From Rheum nobile (Eukaryota > Streptophyta > Magnoliopsida > Caryophyllales > Polygonaceae), in NCBI GenBank assembly GCA_027886185.1, contig WOAB01000322.1, forward strand, positions 374,501 to 438,500: DNA of 64,000 nucleotides, given 5' to 3'. The translations under genes and the position numbers were made by a program. Position 1 is the first letter of the stretch. Every line of letters begins with the position of its first letter. Positions 20,800 through 32,102 of the stretch are shown here, one piece after another. Under the pieces are notes generated by a model. The model was given only the letters and a program-made list of their open reading frames with translations, ran no database searches and was not told the DNA's origin.

Positions 20800-21880
20800 G
20801 GCGTAGCAATTACAGAGCGGCGAGGAGACTAAACGATACATCGGACCAGAAATGGAACAACTAGACAAGATCATGTTGGACCCCTCAAAGCCAAAACAAA
20901 CAGTAAGGGTCGGGTCAGATTTAGACGACCCGACCAGAACTAGTCTAATAGAACTCTTACGATCTAACGCTGGTTGTTGTGCCTGGTCACATGAGGATAT
21001 GGTGGGAATTTCACCCAGTGTTATCACCCACAAGTTCAATGTAGACCCGACTTATCCTCCAGTCAAACAATAGAGAAGGAAATTTTCCCCAGAATGAAAC
21101 AAGATCGTGGACAACGAAGTCAAAAACTTGCTGGAAACAGGTAAAATCTGGGAAGTAAAATACTCTGAGTGGCTAGAAAACATCGTCGTAGTATAAAAGA
21201 ATAAAGAAAAATGGAGAGTCTGCATTGACTTCACCGATCTAAGTATGTCCTGTCCCAAGAACTCCTTTCCCCTGCCACACATCGATGCAATGGTCGACGC
21301 GACCGAGTGCCACGAATTGCTCACATTCATGGATGTGTTCAATGGATACAATCAAATCTAGATGGACCCAAACGACCAAGCAAAAAGCTTTCGTAGCCAG
21401 TCAAGGTACATATTGCTACAAAGTTATGCCTTTTGGACTAAAAATGCAAGAGCCATGTACCAACAACTCATCAACAAGAAGTTCAAAGACCAGATCGGGG
21501 ACACCATGGAAGTATATATAGACGACATGCTGGTCAAATCCAAAGCGGCCCAAGATCACATTGGACATCTAAAGGAAGCATTCGAAGTACTGAAAAGATA
21601 CAACATGAAGCTAAACCCCACTAAGTGCTCTTTTAAAGTATCCTCAGGGAAATTCCTAGAGTACATGGTGACACAAATGGGAATAGAAGCAAGCCTAGAC
21701 TAGATAAAGCGATTCTCAATTTAAAGTCTCCCAGATGCGTCAAAGACGTCCAAAAATTAACAGGGAGAATAGCAGCACTCAACATATTCATATCCAAATC
21801 CGCAGACAAGTGTAATCTCTTTTATGAAGCCCTAAAGTAGAATAAGTCGTTCGAATGGACGACAACGCACGAAGGGTCGT
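20800..21880 (+). pseudogene. Reverse transcriptase of element II
   Basis: The pre-RT block is in the frame 20852-21073 (RVGSDLDDPTRTSLIELLRS, then CCAWSHEDMVGISPSVITH), ended by a stop where relatives read KQKRRKF. Fingers and palm follow with several stops (WRVCIDFTDL is seen as WRVCIDFTDLS). YIDDMLVKSKAAQDHIGHLK appears at about 21518-21580 with the catalytic YIDDM intact, then the thumb (KFLEYMVTQMGIEASLD, stop). Clearly Tat RT but non-functional. Confidence 0.82.
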
Positions 21881-22209
21881 ATGCCGCCGAAGACGACAGG
21901 ATGATGGCCTACCTAGACGTTGTCAAAAGGCTAATAGAAAAATTCCAGAATTTCACCATCAAGTAAGTCCCACGCGACCTCAACACTCAAGTTGACGCCT
22001 TAGCAAACCTCGGGTTATCCCTACACCCTGACAACATCCGCAACATCCCACTGGCACACGTCACGACTCCAGCAGTCCCTAAGACTCACAAAGCGACCAG
22101 CTGTGATAATACTCAAACAATAGACGAACTGCCATTGGAAGAAGTAGTCTCAGCGGAAGTAGGTGATGAGACCAAAGATGATGTCATAAACAATCAAGAT
22201 GACTGGACC
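21881..22209 (+). pseudogene. Truncated RNase H and integrase linker of element II
   Basis: Directly after RT 'TTHEGS' the sequence jumps to YAAEDDRMMAYLDVVKRLIE, the late RNase H of Tat elements, so most of RNase H is deleted. LNTQVDALANLGLSL (last RNase H block) follows, then the spacer EEVVSAEVGDETKDDVINNQ and DDWTT at the insertion point of element III. The frame resumes after element III as LYIKWLKDGTLP. Confidence 0.78.
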
Positions 22210-22214
22210 ACACG

Positions 22215-23113
22215 TGATGCGCCCCTGGCCACCATGACTGTAGTTGAGGAGGAAGAAGCCATGAGCCTACGCTCACAGGGGTCCATGACAAGATCGCGTG
22301 CCAAGGCCATCGCCAACCCCACACAATCGATGATCGCATGCGTCGTCGCTAGCCAAGGCGCGCCCGAGACCGTGCCCTCTCTCAAGCTCCTTGCCACCAT
22401 CGGCACCGCGTCAACGACGCCTATCCTTGTCATTTAGAGATTTTTTTGCTATTTTTAGACTTTTCTAGTTTGACACTTTCTGTTTTTCAAAGTTACTATT
22501 TTTAGTAGTTTTCTATTTCGGGCATGTGCTCTACTCGTGTTGAGTGGGCTAGCCCATTAGGCGAGACTCGGCCCATCCGAGTCCTGCGACCTCTATATAG
22601 AGCCATCTCAGCCTCGTGTAAAAGGTTACGTTCATTATAAGTCAAAGATTAAGTTGAGTGCCATCTTGCCTCCATTCTTTGATCAGACGTCACAAAACCC
22701 TAATCTATCTTCACATCCTCTTCACTTCGCAGCCGACGCTACGGCAACGCTCGACCCATCGAGCCCTATCCTTCATCGCGCCTAGTCCTGAGGTTGCGAG
22801 TCCCACACATACCATCACATTGCTATCGCTAGCGTTGTGACACTCCACCGACATCACTCTGCTTCGCCACCGTCATCGCGCTTCATCGTTCGCGTGGTGT
22901 GACATTCATCGCGTCACTTTCACCGCGTCATAACATTCCCCTCGCATACCCTCACTCGCTACGTAAACCTCAAGCCTTTCGTGCAATTCAACAAGGACAA
23001 AGGACAAGGTTTACACGGCAGAACCTGAAGCCGAGATGAGCGACTCACCACCAAGACCTAGATCCGACGCCGCCGCGACAACTTGGCCTGCATCCGAAAG
23101 CATGAACGCATCA
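22215..23113 (+). repeat. 5' LTR of element III
   Basis: 899 bp, TGATGCGCCCC..GCATCA, nearly identical to the 900-bp LTR at 34321-35220. TATA-like TATATAG sits at 22594-22600 (TATATAAGG at 34701-34709 in the other copy), a plausible core promoter. The first 220 bases are an open frame (22135-22437 frame) encoding MTRSRAKAIANPTQSMIAC. Confidence 0.92.
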
Positions 23114-23115
23114 AC

Positions 23116-23128
23116 TGGCATTAGAGCC
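23116..23128 (+). other. Primer-binding site of element III
   Basis: TGGCATTAGAGCC, two bases after the LTR, matches the usual TGGTATCAGAGC initiator tRNA-Met site with two substitutions. Confidence 0.7.
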
Positions 23129-23940
23129 CAGTGGTCTTGTAAGTCGCTATCTCAAGCCTCCATTGTTCACGAATTTTTTTTCTTGTCAATCCCTTTACTT
23201 CCGCTTCATTGTCACAAAATCTTGCTATTCCGATCGGTTTCACAAGGCAAGTCCCTTGGCCGATTTTTTTTCTTTTCCTCAAAATTTGATGTGATTGGTT
23301 AGTTCGAAGATCTTTCGAGATTTGGTGGTTATTTTCCTGATTTTCTTGTGTGATATATCTATAATATCTTGCGTGGTTTGAATTCTAGGTTGTTCGCCAA
23401 TATTCTCTAAAATCTTCTTTCTCTCTCCTATCAGAAAGATCTCGTGAGATTTCTTTCTTGTTACTAAGACCGATTTTGTGTTGATTCTATCTTATCCAAT
23501 ATCTCATACAGAGTCAAAGTCAAAGACTCTTGGATTATTTACAAAGAAAAAACAAAAGTCAAGTCGGAAATTAATTACAAAAAAGAAGGACCGACTTCTT
23601 GAAGGCAAAGCCAAAATAAGGCAATCCTTCAAGATCTTTTCACCACTTAGCCTTGGCTCATCTTCTCAACCTCTCCGCCGTCTAGGTCAACTCCTAGAAG
23701 GTAAGGTACGTTTCATATTGTTGTTGATTGCGTTAAGGTTAGGAGTAATTGCTTAGTTTCGTTTGGTTTTCCTGCTTACTTCTCACGAGTTACTTGTGTT
23801 TAGCCTAAGCCGCCCTCACGGCAAGCCAAACTTCCCTCCCTTCGTGAACTTTTGTTGCTTGACTAGTGCTTGCTTGTCTATTGTTGCTTGTGCCTCTTGT
23901 TCGTCTTACTTTGATGTTTGGTCATATTGTTATAGGTAAC
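23129..23940 (+). other. Leader of element III
   Basis: 812 bases between primer site and the gag ATG at 23941. T-rich, with repeated AAGATCTTTCGAGATT-like sequence and a CTAGGTCAACTCCTAGAAGGTAAGG stretch before the coding region. No protein frame. Confidence 0.5.
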
Positions 23941-26640
23941 ATGACGGCCCCGACTCATAATAGTGGAGACGGCAACGACACCGGCAACCCGCCAAACCCT
24001 TCCTTGGTTCCCCAAAGTTGCTCAACTCCAATCCTTGTAGCGTGCCGCACCCGTGCTGCCCACACCGACACTGATGATTCCGATGGATGTCGTGGGAGTG
24101 CCGTACCCCATTGAAGCTGGGCCAAGCCAACCACGCGTGGACAAGGGCAAAGGGTTGATGCCCTCAACCTCCAACCCGCAGCCATGTCTACAATGGATAC
24201 AGTCGGTGATTGAAAGCCGCCAAGGATACGTCTCGCAGCACGAAGGATACGCACCGCGAGCAACACCTATTGGTTACGACAGCGGCTCCGACCGCGACTA
24301 TGATTCTCAAGGTGAGTATTCTGAACCCTTTGACTTTCATGACAGGTATGCAGCCAGAGGAACTCGCCGCCGCCGTGCCACTACCTCAACGCCTCATGAT
24401 AGCCGTGCATGCCGCGATGAACGCGACTCCGGGCTCCCGCGTCGACCCATCCACGCCCCAGGCGTTGAGCCGCGTCAGCGTCGACATGCCCCCACTCCAG
24501 TCCCCTTCGACGTAAATGACCACCTTGGCCACCAAAGCACGCGCACATTGCGCTACGACTCCGATGGCTATGGTTCGACTATGCCGACTATCCACGATGA
24601 CTTCGACGAGTTCGACGACAAGGAGATGGAAGACTCTAGCATGATCAACCCAGGCTCCTACCACCCTCCCCTTGGTGATCCCATTGAGCTCCAGGACAGG
24701 CCCGCGGATGGGATTCCGCCTCCACGCCAATAAGCAGGCCTACAACATCATGTCTAAGGCGACACTACGTGTGAAACTCGTGGCCAGCACCACGAGGACA
24801 TGCCGTGTGACTTTCGTCGCCGCGATGATGCCTATGCCCCTACGCGACGACATCAACACGTTGAGCACAATGCACCACCCGCGGTCTTCGCCACTGACGA
24901 TGTCCAGGATGGCCGCGCTTGCCGACAACTTCGTCGCGCCCAAGCCCATGCATAACGCACTTACGCGCCCCAGCCTGCCCAGCCCGCCCCACGGTTTAGC
25001 CTCCATGAGGTAAAGGTCAAAATTGCGCATTTCTTTGGTGAATATGTGATGCGCCCCTGCCCACCATGACTGCTACAGAGGAAGAGGAAGCTATGAGCAT
25101 TCGCTCAGAAGGGCCAATAACACGAGCGCATGCCAAAGCAATTGCCGACGCGACACAATCAATGATTGCCCGCGTCGTCGCAAGACAAGGAACGCAAGAG
25201 ACCGCGTTCTCCCTTAGAAGCCTTCAACACAGTCTAGAGAACGCATTCTCTGTTATCATTCTCCCAACCATTAGTTGAATGCAATCTTTGTATTGTTTGA
25301 TTTCAGAACATTATTATTTTAGTTATTTCTTTTAGGGCGTGTGTTCCACGCGTGTCGCATGGGCCGGCCCATTAAGCGAGAGTCGGCCCATCCGAGTCCC
25401 GCTATCTCTTATAAAAGGTCAACTCGACCTTCTGTATTAGGCTACGCATCATTTTAATTTAAGATTACTTGTCGAGAGCTTTTGCCTCTATTCTCTTAGA
25501 TCTGCGTCACCCTAAACTCTGTCTTCTCATCTCTTTCACTCCGTCGCCGACGCTATGGCCACCACTCGATCTTCTTCGAGTCTATACCCTCCGCTGCCGA
25601 CGCTACGGCCCTCACTCGATCTTTTGAGTCTATCTCCTCTGCCGCCGACGCTACGGCTTCGCTCTCCATCTCGAGCCACCATTCCAACAATGCGTTCCAC
25701 CTCCTCAACCCCACTTTCTACGCGTGCGACTTCCCACCAAGATCATAGATCCGGCATCACAAGCAGGAACACATCAATATGATCCGGCTGTCTTTCTTGA
25801 GTGGGTGCATGCTACGGAGTACACTTTGAGATATTGTCACATCCCCATGGACGAGCATGTTGACGCGGCCACAATTCACTTTCGAGGCGCAGCGCGCGTT
25901 TGGTGGCACAAGTTCATTAATGACCGCATTGGCCTCTATCTTGTGCCAATCACCGAGTGGCACCAGCTTGTCTACATCATGACCCAGAAGTACGTGTGCA
26001 CCGACTATAGGAACAAGATGCAAATGGAAATTTCCATGGCTCGCCAAGGGCCCAAGACGCCTTTCGAGTTCTTCTCTCACTATGAGGATATGTACTACAA
26101 GGCCACCATTAGTGTCGCGCCGTCCACACTTCGGACGAAGTTTCTTAGTGGCTTGAATGTGCCAATTCGTGACCAACTTGAGATTTTGCCAATCAAGGAT
26201 CTCAACACCTTGACTCACACCGCGATGCAAATCCACAATCAACTCTCGCGTCGTCGGCAATCATCTTGGCAGCTTCAAGGCCAACAATAGTATGATTCTA
26301 ACCCTAGTCAGTCCCTTACTACTAATGTGCGCCTCCATCCACAGGAACCACCGCGTCTAGCCAAGGCCGAAACGCCAAGACCGCGACGCCAAACTCGACT
26401 GCCGCTCGCACGACCGCGCAAAAGGGCCTCTCACCGGGCACTGAGCACGCGCGTGACCTTGAATGCTTCAAGTGTGGAGGGCGAGGCCACTACAAAAGGG
26501 ATTGTCCGAACAACAAGAAGGTCCTCTTCTTCAACATTGCTGCGGGCTATGAATCTTACGAGGAGGAGGAGGCCCAGCTTGAGACCATCGAAGAAGGATT
26601 CGAGGATGACATCGAAGAGTCCTAGGCATGTGAGGCCGCC
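23941..26640 (+). pseudogene. gag of element III (interrupted by a solo LTR)
   Basis: ATG at 23941 (MTAPTHNSGDGNDTGNPPNP). Frameshifts move the reading to 24053-24733 (PIEAGPSQPRVDKGKGLMPS) and then further frames. The solo LTR 25047-25776 splits the capsid at 'FFGEY' and 'DPAVFLEWVHATEYTLRY'. The downstream capsid frame 25777-26290 contains AARVWWHKFINDR and KTPFEFFSHYEDMYY. The zinc knuckle CFKCGGRGHYKRDC (CX2CX4HX4C) lies at 26466-26507 in another frame. Typical chromovirus-like Gag, now broken in several places. Confidence 0.82.
25047..25776 (+). repeat. Solo LTR of a related family inserted in gag of element III
   Basis: 730 bp starting TGATGCGCCCC and ending ACACATCA, flanked by perfect ATATG duplications at 25042-25046 and 25777-25781. 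Removing it with one ATATG restores FFGEYDPAVFLEW. It is related to, but diverged from, the LTRs of element III, and shares the MTR/ITR-type coding start (EEEEAMSIRSEGPITRAHAK) and a TATAAAAGG box (25410-25418). It formed by recombination between LTRs of a full insertion. Confidence 0.92.
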
Positions 26641-26689
26641 ACACTCCATGACGGCACACCTCTCAGCCTTGTCACGCGCCACATCCTCA

Positions 26690-27640
26690 CCGTGAAGGAG
26701 ACCACTCTGGTCGACCAATGCGAGAACCTCTTCCACACGCGTTGCCTGGTCAAGATGGCGTCATTGAGTGTCATCATCGATGGGGGCAACTGATGTAACA
26801 TCATCAATGAGAAGGTGGTCAACCATTTCAGCCTGCCGACCACGCCTCACCCCCAGCCCTATGGCCTCCAATGTATTTCTTTGAGTTCTGGTAACACTGT
26901 AACTCGTCAATGTCTTATCTCTTTTTCCATTGGTCAGTATTCGGACTCGGTCCTATGTGATGTCATTGTGATGGACGCCACACATCTCTTGCTGGGCCGC
27001 CCAACAATATGACAGGCGCGTTCTTCACGATGGCTATTTAAACACTTACGTGTTTACTTACCACGGGAAGCGTGTAACCCTATTACCCATGTCTCCACAT
27101 GAGATTTTGCAGGATCAGGTAGAGCGCGACCGCCAGAAGGCTATCAAAGCAGCCGCGACCGCGCCAAAAGCAACGACCGCGGCCACGCCGCCGCGATCCA
27201 ACCACAACTCTGGCGATTCTTCGACTATCCCAGGCACTGGCTCTAGGAAGTCGTGTACTAACACAGGACAACATAGCGCCTCTCTAGATTCTGATGGCAC
27301 CACAAGCAACACCGCGCGAAAGGACAAAACGCGGGCAACTGAACCCTGGCCAGGCGCGCCTCATTCAAGCTCACGCACTGAGACTCCCAACCCTAGTGCA
27401 TCTCGTTGCATGCCCGGGGTCTCACCGCCATCACAATTGGCCGACCGCGCACCGAAAAGCCCCGTGTTGCAGGGACGTTGTGAATACCACTTGCTTCTCG
27501 CACGGCCCAGTAACCTCACTGCCACTTTAAATGGCAAGGCGCCCAGTTTCCTATTGGTGCCCACTCCTTTGCCACCGGCTGTCGCCGTATTGCTCGACGA
27601 GTTCATCGCGGTATTGCCAGCGGACCTTCCATAAGGCCTT
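26690..27640 (+). pseudogene. Protease and linker of element III
   Basis: MASLSVIIDGGN, stop, CNIINEKVVNHFSLP at about 26755-26830 corresponds to the chromovirus protease turn (D-G-G-S-x-x-N). The stop replaces a residue next to the catalytic site. The frame 26815-27012 continues SFSIGQYSDSVLCDVIVMDA, THLLLGRPTI, stop (the usual LLGRPW block). After VFTYHGKRVTLLPMSPHEI an Ala/Thr/Arg-rich linker (27120-27500) leads to RT. Inactive by stops. Confidence 0.75.
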
Positions 27641-28003
27641 CCATCTTTGTGCGGTATTGAGCACCAAATCGACTTGGTGCCTGGTGCCTCATTGCCTAAC
27701 CGCGCTGTGTACCGCGCCGGCCCTGAGAAGACCAAGGAGTTGCAGTGCTAGGTGCATGAACTTCTGGATCGCGGGTACATGAGGGAATCATTGAGCCCTT
27801 GTGCCGTGTCGGTGATCCTAGTGCCCAAGAAAGACGGGTCATGGCGCATGTGTGTTGACTGTCGCGTCATCACTCAAATTACGGTGAAACACCGGCACCC
27901 TATTCCACACCTTGACGACATGCTAGATGAGCTCCACGACGCGACCCTCTTCTCCAAAATTGATTTAAAGAGCAGCTATCACCAAATCTGCATGAAGGAA
28001 GGT
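27600..28003 (+). pseudogene. Reverse transcriptase of element III, 5' part
   Basis: From IEHQIDLVPGASLPNRAVYR (27655-27715), through an in-frame TAG, to HELLDRGYMRESLSPCAVSV, LVPKKDGSWRMCVDCRVI and HPIPHLDDMLDELHDATLFS, KIDLKSSYHQICMKEG. These are RT motifs up to the first catalytic Asp (KIDLKS). The frame is cut after MKEG by the CACTA element and resumes at 32103 with DEWKTAFKTKYG. Confidence 0.85.
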
Positions 28004-28319
28004 CACTAGTGGAAAAAACACTTTTTGAGGCTCCCTTTTAGAGGCGTACATAGTTCAAAACGCCTCAACAACGACTTTGACAATCATTTTTTTCGTTTTT
28101 GAGGCGGATAATTAATTTATACGCCTCAAAAACATCTTTTGAGACGGGCAAATTAATATACGCCTCAACAAGTATCCGAAAAAATATTTCTCGCTAAAGT
28201 ATTAGAGGCGGGCCAGGGTAAGGCCCGCCTCTAATGCTAACTAATTAAGGCGGGCTACTTGGCCCACCTCAATTAAAACTTGTTGAGGCGGGCCTCTTAA
28301 AGCCCGCCTCAACAAGTAT

Positions 28320-28780
28320 CTGAAAAAACATTTTTTTTTCTCTTTTCTTTTCTTTCTCTCTCCCTCTTTTCTTTTCTTTCTCTCTCTCCTCTCTTTCTTT
28401 TTCTCCCAGCCCCGATACCTCTCACTCTCTCAGCCCTAAGCCTAACCATCTCTCACCTCCGATCCCCCTCACCGCCTCCCTCTCCCTCACCACCGACCCA
28501 CACCGGCAACGATCACCGACGTCCGGCGATCCTCCTTTCCCCAACGAGCCCAGATCAGTCCCTGCCTGCTCGCGAACCCACACCACCTGTTCGCCGACCA
28601 CGACTCGCCTCCGCCGATACACAACCCGCGCTAGCACCATTCCCAGCCCAGATTCGAGCCCGCACCCACACCGGACGGAGCCCAAACCCCGCTCGCTCCC
28701 AGACGACCACCGGCGACTCCATTCCGACCGGCGACCCATTCCCAACCCAAATCCGAGCCCCTTACTTATTTCCAATTTGA
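28320..28780 (+). other. Pyrimidine tract and C-rich block inside the CACTA element
   Basis: 28330-28410 is almost purely T/C (TTTTCTTTCTCTCTC), followed by a strongly C-rich stretch to 28760 with almost no AT bias, unlike everything around it. This composition is typical of a plant 5' UTR and first exon, so it may be the captured start of a host gene. I could not identify a protein. Confidence 0.4.
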
Positions 28781-30401
28781 GAACTGGAAATAATCAAAAT
28801 TGAGAACTGGAAATAATCTGTAAGTTTGTGTGTCTACTCTATTTCTCACCATGTCTCCTTACTTATTTCCAATTTTCGGCATGAAATATGGCGCTCATAT
28901 AGATTTTTTAACTTGGATTTTCTCTTAGTCATTTAATACTCCTGGTTACATTTTTAATATTTGGAAATTATTGTAGATGTTGGTAACACGACAGAGGAGA
29001 GAAGAGCAGAGTTATATATATGTGGAATGTGCATTGTTCATCGATGGTGCTCTCTTTGGGCTTCCCATGAGAACCAGGTTAGGCTATGGCCTAGATATGA
29101 GAATATGTCAATGTGATTTGTGATATTAGTGTCTTCATATGTGAAACCATGTTGGCTCATGGTAAAGGAAGATTGCATAACTATGAAGAACTAGGAGAAA
29201 ATTAAATAGGCTATGATGTGTTCGAGCATACATGTTTCTTCTAGTTACTGGCATGTTGTCCATGAGAAGATGAAAATGACTATATCTGCTTAGGGTTCTT
29301 TGGAATGAACTCTAGGATAAAGCACTATTGTCTCAGAATGACTTAGTCTTTGAATATCACACTTCGTTTTTGCATGGCATTTTAGTCATATATTTAGGGT
29401 TGTCAATCAAGAGTAATTATGAAATTTTATATAGATTGTTTTTGCATATCTTGACTTGTATTCAGAGGTTACTTTTTTATATATTTTAGGTTTATTTTTT
29501 ATGCTATAAACTGACCTCCTAACAGTTCAATGGAGGAGATAGATAACAACAATATGCTTACTTGTAATCATCATAGCAGCTACATTGTTCCGGTCCATTA
29601 TTAACACTCCTTTTTTTACTTCTCTTCGAGTAGACGTATGTGTGTATTATTCTGGCGACCCTGTTAAAATCTTATGACATTATTTAGAACTCAGCTAAAT
29701 GGTTCAGTATTCAGTAGAAGCAGCATTGGCATCAGTGTGTTCCGGTCCATTATTAACACTCCGTTTACTCTTATCTCTGTTGTCTTACTCGTTCACCTTA
29801 CGTCTGTAGACACGATCCTTACTCTACTATACATGTTGAATTTGTACTTGTATGTTGTTATTCGCACTACATATTGTTGATATATTTTGCAGTCCTCATT
29901 TGTGCTAAAAGCTATAGTTCCTTATATAGTTTATTGTACTCATGGTGAAGACCCACATTCAGGTTGGTAAAGTCTCTTGTGTCTCAGTATGTGACACCGT
30001 TGAGATTTGAAAGAGCAACACTTGAGATGTATCACGGTCCACATTGCTCGGCAGATATCAGAATTAAATTTCACTTCGAATTTAAGGGAATTTAACCTTG
30101 CATTCAACATGTGAATATTGCATTTAATTGCATATTCCCTTCTGGGTTGTGTTGTTTCAAGTTGGTGTGCTTGAACATTTCGATATTCTGGATTTTGGCT
30201 GGCACGTGTACAGATTAATTGCTAGAACCTGTATTTTGTTGAAGCTTTAAATGATTTGAGCTATTTTTTTTTTAAGAAATGGGACCCCGGTATTACAAAA
30301 AATCGGGGTCCCGATTTTCTTGGATATCAATTTCTGTTGTGCTTTCAAATTTCTGTTGTGCTTTGACTACTTGATCTGAAGCTTTTTCATATGTTTTCCA
30401 G
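28781..30401. other. CACTA interior, no gene recognised
   Basis: AT-rich, intron-like sequence. 28790-28880 repeats ATTTCCAATTTGAGAACTGG-like phrases. A 9-bp-stem hairpin GGGACCCCG..CGGGGTCCC lies at about 30282-30313. No convincing exon was found, although the stretch may contain introns of the captured gene. Confidence 0.4.
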
Positions 30402-30577
30402 GCTGATGAGATCTTCATTCAGTCGATCAAAGATGTTGGGCTTTATGATGCCATATGGCAAGCATTTGTTGTATTGCTTCCTGGCAACACAGTCGGGGTT
30501 CAAGGGGATCAAAGAACATATGGTCGTGCTGTTGCTCTTAGAGCTATCACGAGTCAAGATGGAATGACAACAGATTG
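30402..30577 (+). pseudogene. Captured exon of plant GMP synthase (C-terminal region)
   Basis: Preceded by TTTTCCAG and followed by GTAAGC, so it looks like an intact exon of 176 bases. Translation starts ADEIFIQSIKDVGLYDAIWQ and continues through VGVQGDQRTYGRAVALRAIT, SQDGMTTDW. This matches the conserved dimerisation domain of glutamine-hydrolysing GMP synthase (family pattern VGVxGDxRTxxxxVALRAVTSxDGMTADW). The host enzyme makes GMP from XMP in the cytosol. Only this exon is recognised, so the copy cannot be functional. It lies inside a CACTA element, which fits transduplication. Confidence 0.8.
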
Positions 30578-30831
30578 GTAAGCTTCCAAATTACATTTGT
30601 TATGTAATTAATGTGTTTTCCTACCCTAAACTTCTATCAAGAAGCAAAACTACTCTTCTTAGATAACCTTGTTCAGATGATGCATTAGATTCAGATTGCT
30701 AATGACCAAGGATCTTGCACTTATTATCCACGGATCCAAGTAATCGTCTTGTCATATTTTGAATTGTTTAGCTTAATCTTCTGTGTTTGAATACGATTTT
30801 AACCTGCCTTTCTTTTATGCTGATGTTGCAG

Positions 30832-30913
30832 GCTTTCCAGGGACAAATACCTCAACACAGAGGAGTTCATTGATGCTGTGGCAGCAGATCTCAGAGCAAA
30901 ACTTAATGCCTAA
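30832..30913 (+). pseudogene. Downstream exon spliced in frame to the GMP synthase exon, identity unknown
   Basis: Preceded by GATGTTGCAG. Phase fits the previous exon (TG|G = Trp). It reads LSRDKYLNTEEFIDAVAADL, RAKLNA and a TAA stop. This does not match the GMP synthase C-terminus as I know it (DW followed by Y/F and a longer tail). It may come from another gene, making a chimeric transcript, or be a diverged end. The identity is not recognised. Confidence 0.5.
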
Positions 30914-31740
30914 AATTGTAAGTGAAGCTTGGCAACTGGTGCACTTTCTCTTCTTATATCAAAAGAGCTTAACATAGGCATGAGATTTTTAACTGGTCCC
31001 TCCAACCTCAGAAATGATTCTTCTATATAACTATAATTGGAATATTCAAGTAGGGTCAATAACCTGGGTTCAGTTTGCATGTTTGTGGAGGATGAACAAA
31101 CATGCAACATCCCATCTTTGAAGATGTTGCACTATGATTATAGGGTAGGAATAACACTCTTAACAGTGATGTGTTTATGTTTCTATGGTATTATTCTTAC
31201 TTCCTATTTTATATAACATGTCATAGAGGGGGCGTTCAAAGAGATAACATGTCATAGGTCTGACAACTTACCACCGAATTGAAGATTAAACATTCTTCCT
31301 TCAAAACCACCGAAGATTAAAAAGGGGATTCCTCTCGAATCGATGCATATTGTTTGGGAGCCCCATTGGTTATATGTGCATGCTCTAAAAGCTGTGAACT
31401 CTTGCTTGTTTTATGTATATATATATGTTGTGTCGTTTAATTTGTCCTAGTTTAGTTATAGTGGAAGAGTCAGAGGTTATCAGCTAGCTAGTGTTGGATT
31501 TTATGTAGTACAAGTACTTTGTAAGCGACATTTCCTGAAGAATGAACAGACCAATGTGTTTCCATATTTGTGTGTTTTCCTACTCTCCTTTATTCTTCTT
31601 TCTTTGGAATCATTATTCGGCAGGCTTTTAATCTGATTAATTACTTGTAATGAATACTTTGAAGTACTCAAATTTAGTGTTGAGGGTTAGTTGGGCAGCT
31701 AAAAGGGCATGGGATGCACAGATTTGGTGATTCTGTCATA
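30914..31740. other. CACTA interior, 3'-flank-like, no gene
   Basis: AT-rich. A direct repeat ATAACATGTCATAG occurs at about 31213 and 31242. No protein frame. It may be the captured gene's 3' UTR and flank. Confidence 0.4.
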
Positions 31741-32102
31741 AAATTGGACTTTTTAGCCCGAATGTGGAAGAGATCCGGGCTAAAATGTCCAATTTTTTTT
31801 TTGTTAAAACACAATGCTTTTTAGCCCGGACTTACCCAGATCCGGGCTAAAAAATGGGAAAATGCGACTTGTTGAGGTGGGCCTATAGAGGCCCGCCTCA
31901 ACAAGTCCCTCATTTTGGCGTCGAAGTGAAGGACTTGTTGAGGCGGGCTTCGAAGGCGCGCCTCAACAAGTGGCTTTTAGAGGCGTATATTGCCCGCCTC
32001 AAAAAGGGTCCCTACTTGTTGCGGCCCCCTCAATTGAGGCGAACGGTGTTCGCCTCAATAAGTGTCCAAAGGCCCGCCTCTATTAAGGTTTTTTCCACTA
32101 GT
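31740..32102. repeat. Right subterminal region of the CACTA element
   Basis: Begins with an inverted pair of TTTTTAGCCCGG (about 31749 and 31826). It then carries alternating CTTGTTGAGGCGGGC and GCCCGCCTCAACAAG motifs that also appear at the left end (28200-28320). This is the expected subterminal repeat structure. Confidence 0.75.

Larger units (their letters stand above)
28004..32102. mobile_element. CACTA-type DNA transposon, 4.1 kb, carrying captured gene fragments
   Basis: Terminal inverted repeat CACTAGTGGAAAAAAC at 28004-28019 and GTTTTTTCCACTAGT at the right end. GGT flanks both sides (28001-28003 and 32103-32105), the 3-bp duplication expected of CACTA elements. Excision restores MKEGDEWKTAF in the RT it interrupts. 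The exact right border is uncertain by one base. Both ends hold dense subterminal repeats of TTGAGGCGGGC and its complement (28030-28320; 31865-32095), which in CACTA elements bind the transposase. No transposase gene was recognised, so it is non-autonomous. Inside lie a pyrimidine/C-rich 5'-UTR-like block and a GMP synthase exon. Confidence 0.88.

Noticed and set aside
20222..21039. Minus-strand frames of about 150 codons over element II protease and pre-RT
   Set aside because: Antisense shadows of recognisable protease and RT sequence on the plus strand.
24053..24733. Stand-alone 226-codon host gene
   Set aside because: It is the shifted continuation of the gag N-terminal region of element III, between the leader and the capsid domain.
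25757..26260. 167-codon minus-strand frame over gag of element III
   Set aside because: The plus strand encodes a clear capsid domain (WWHKFINDR, TPFEFFSHYEDMYY); the minus frame is its shadow.
28422..28775. 117-codon Gly/Arg-rich minus-strand frame in the CACTA element
   Set aside because: A long frame is expected by chance in C-rich sequence. No start context or homology, and the exons in the element lie on the plus strand.
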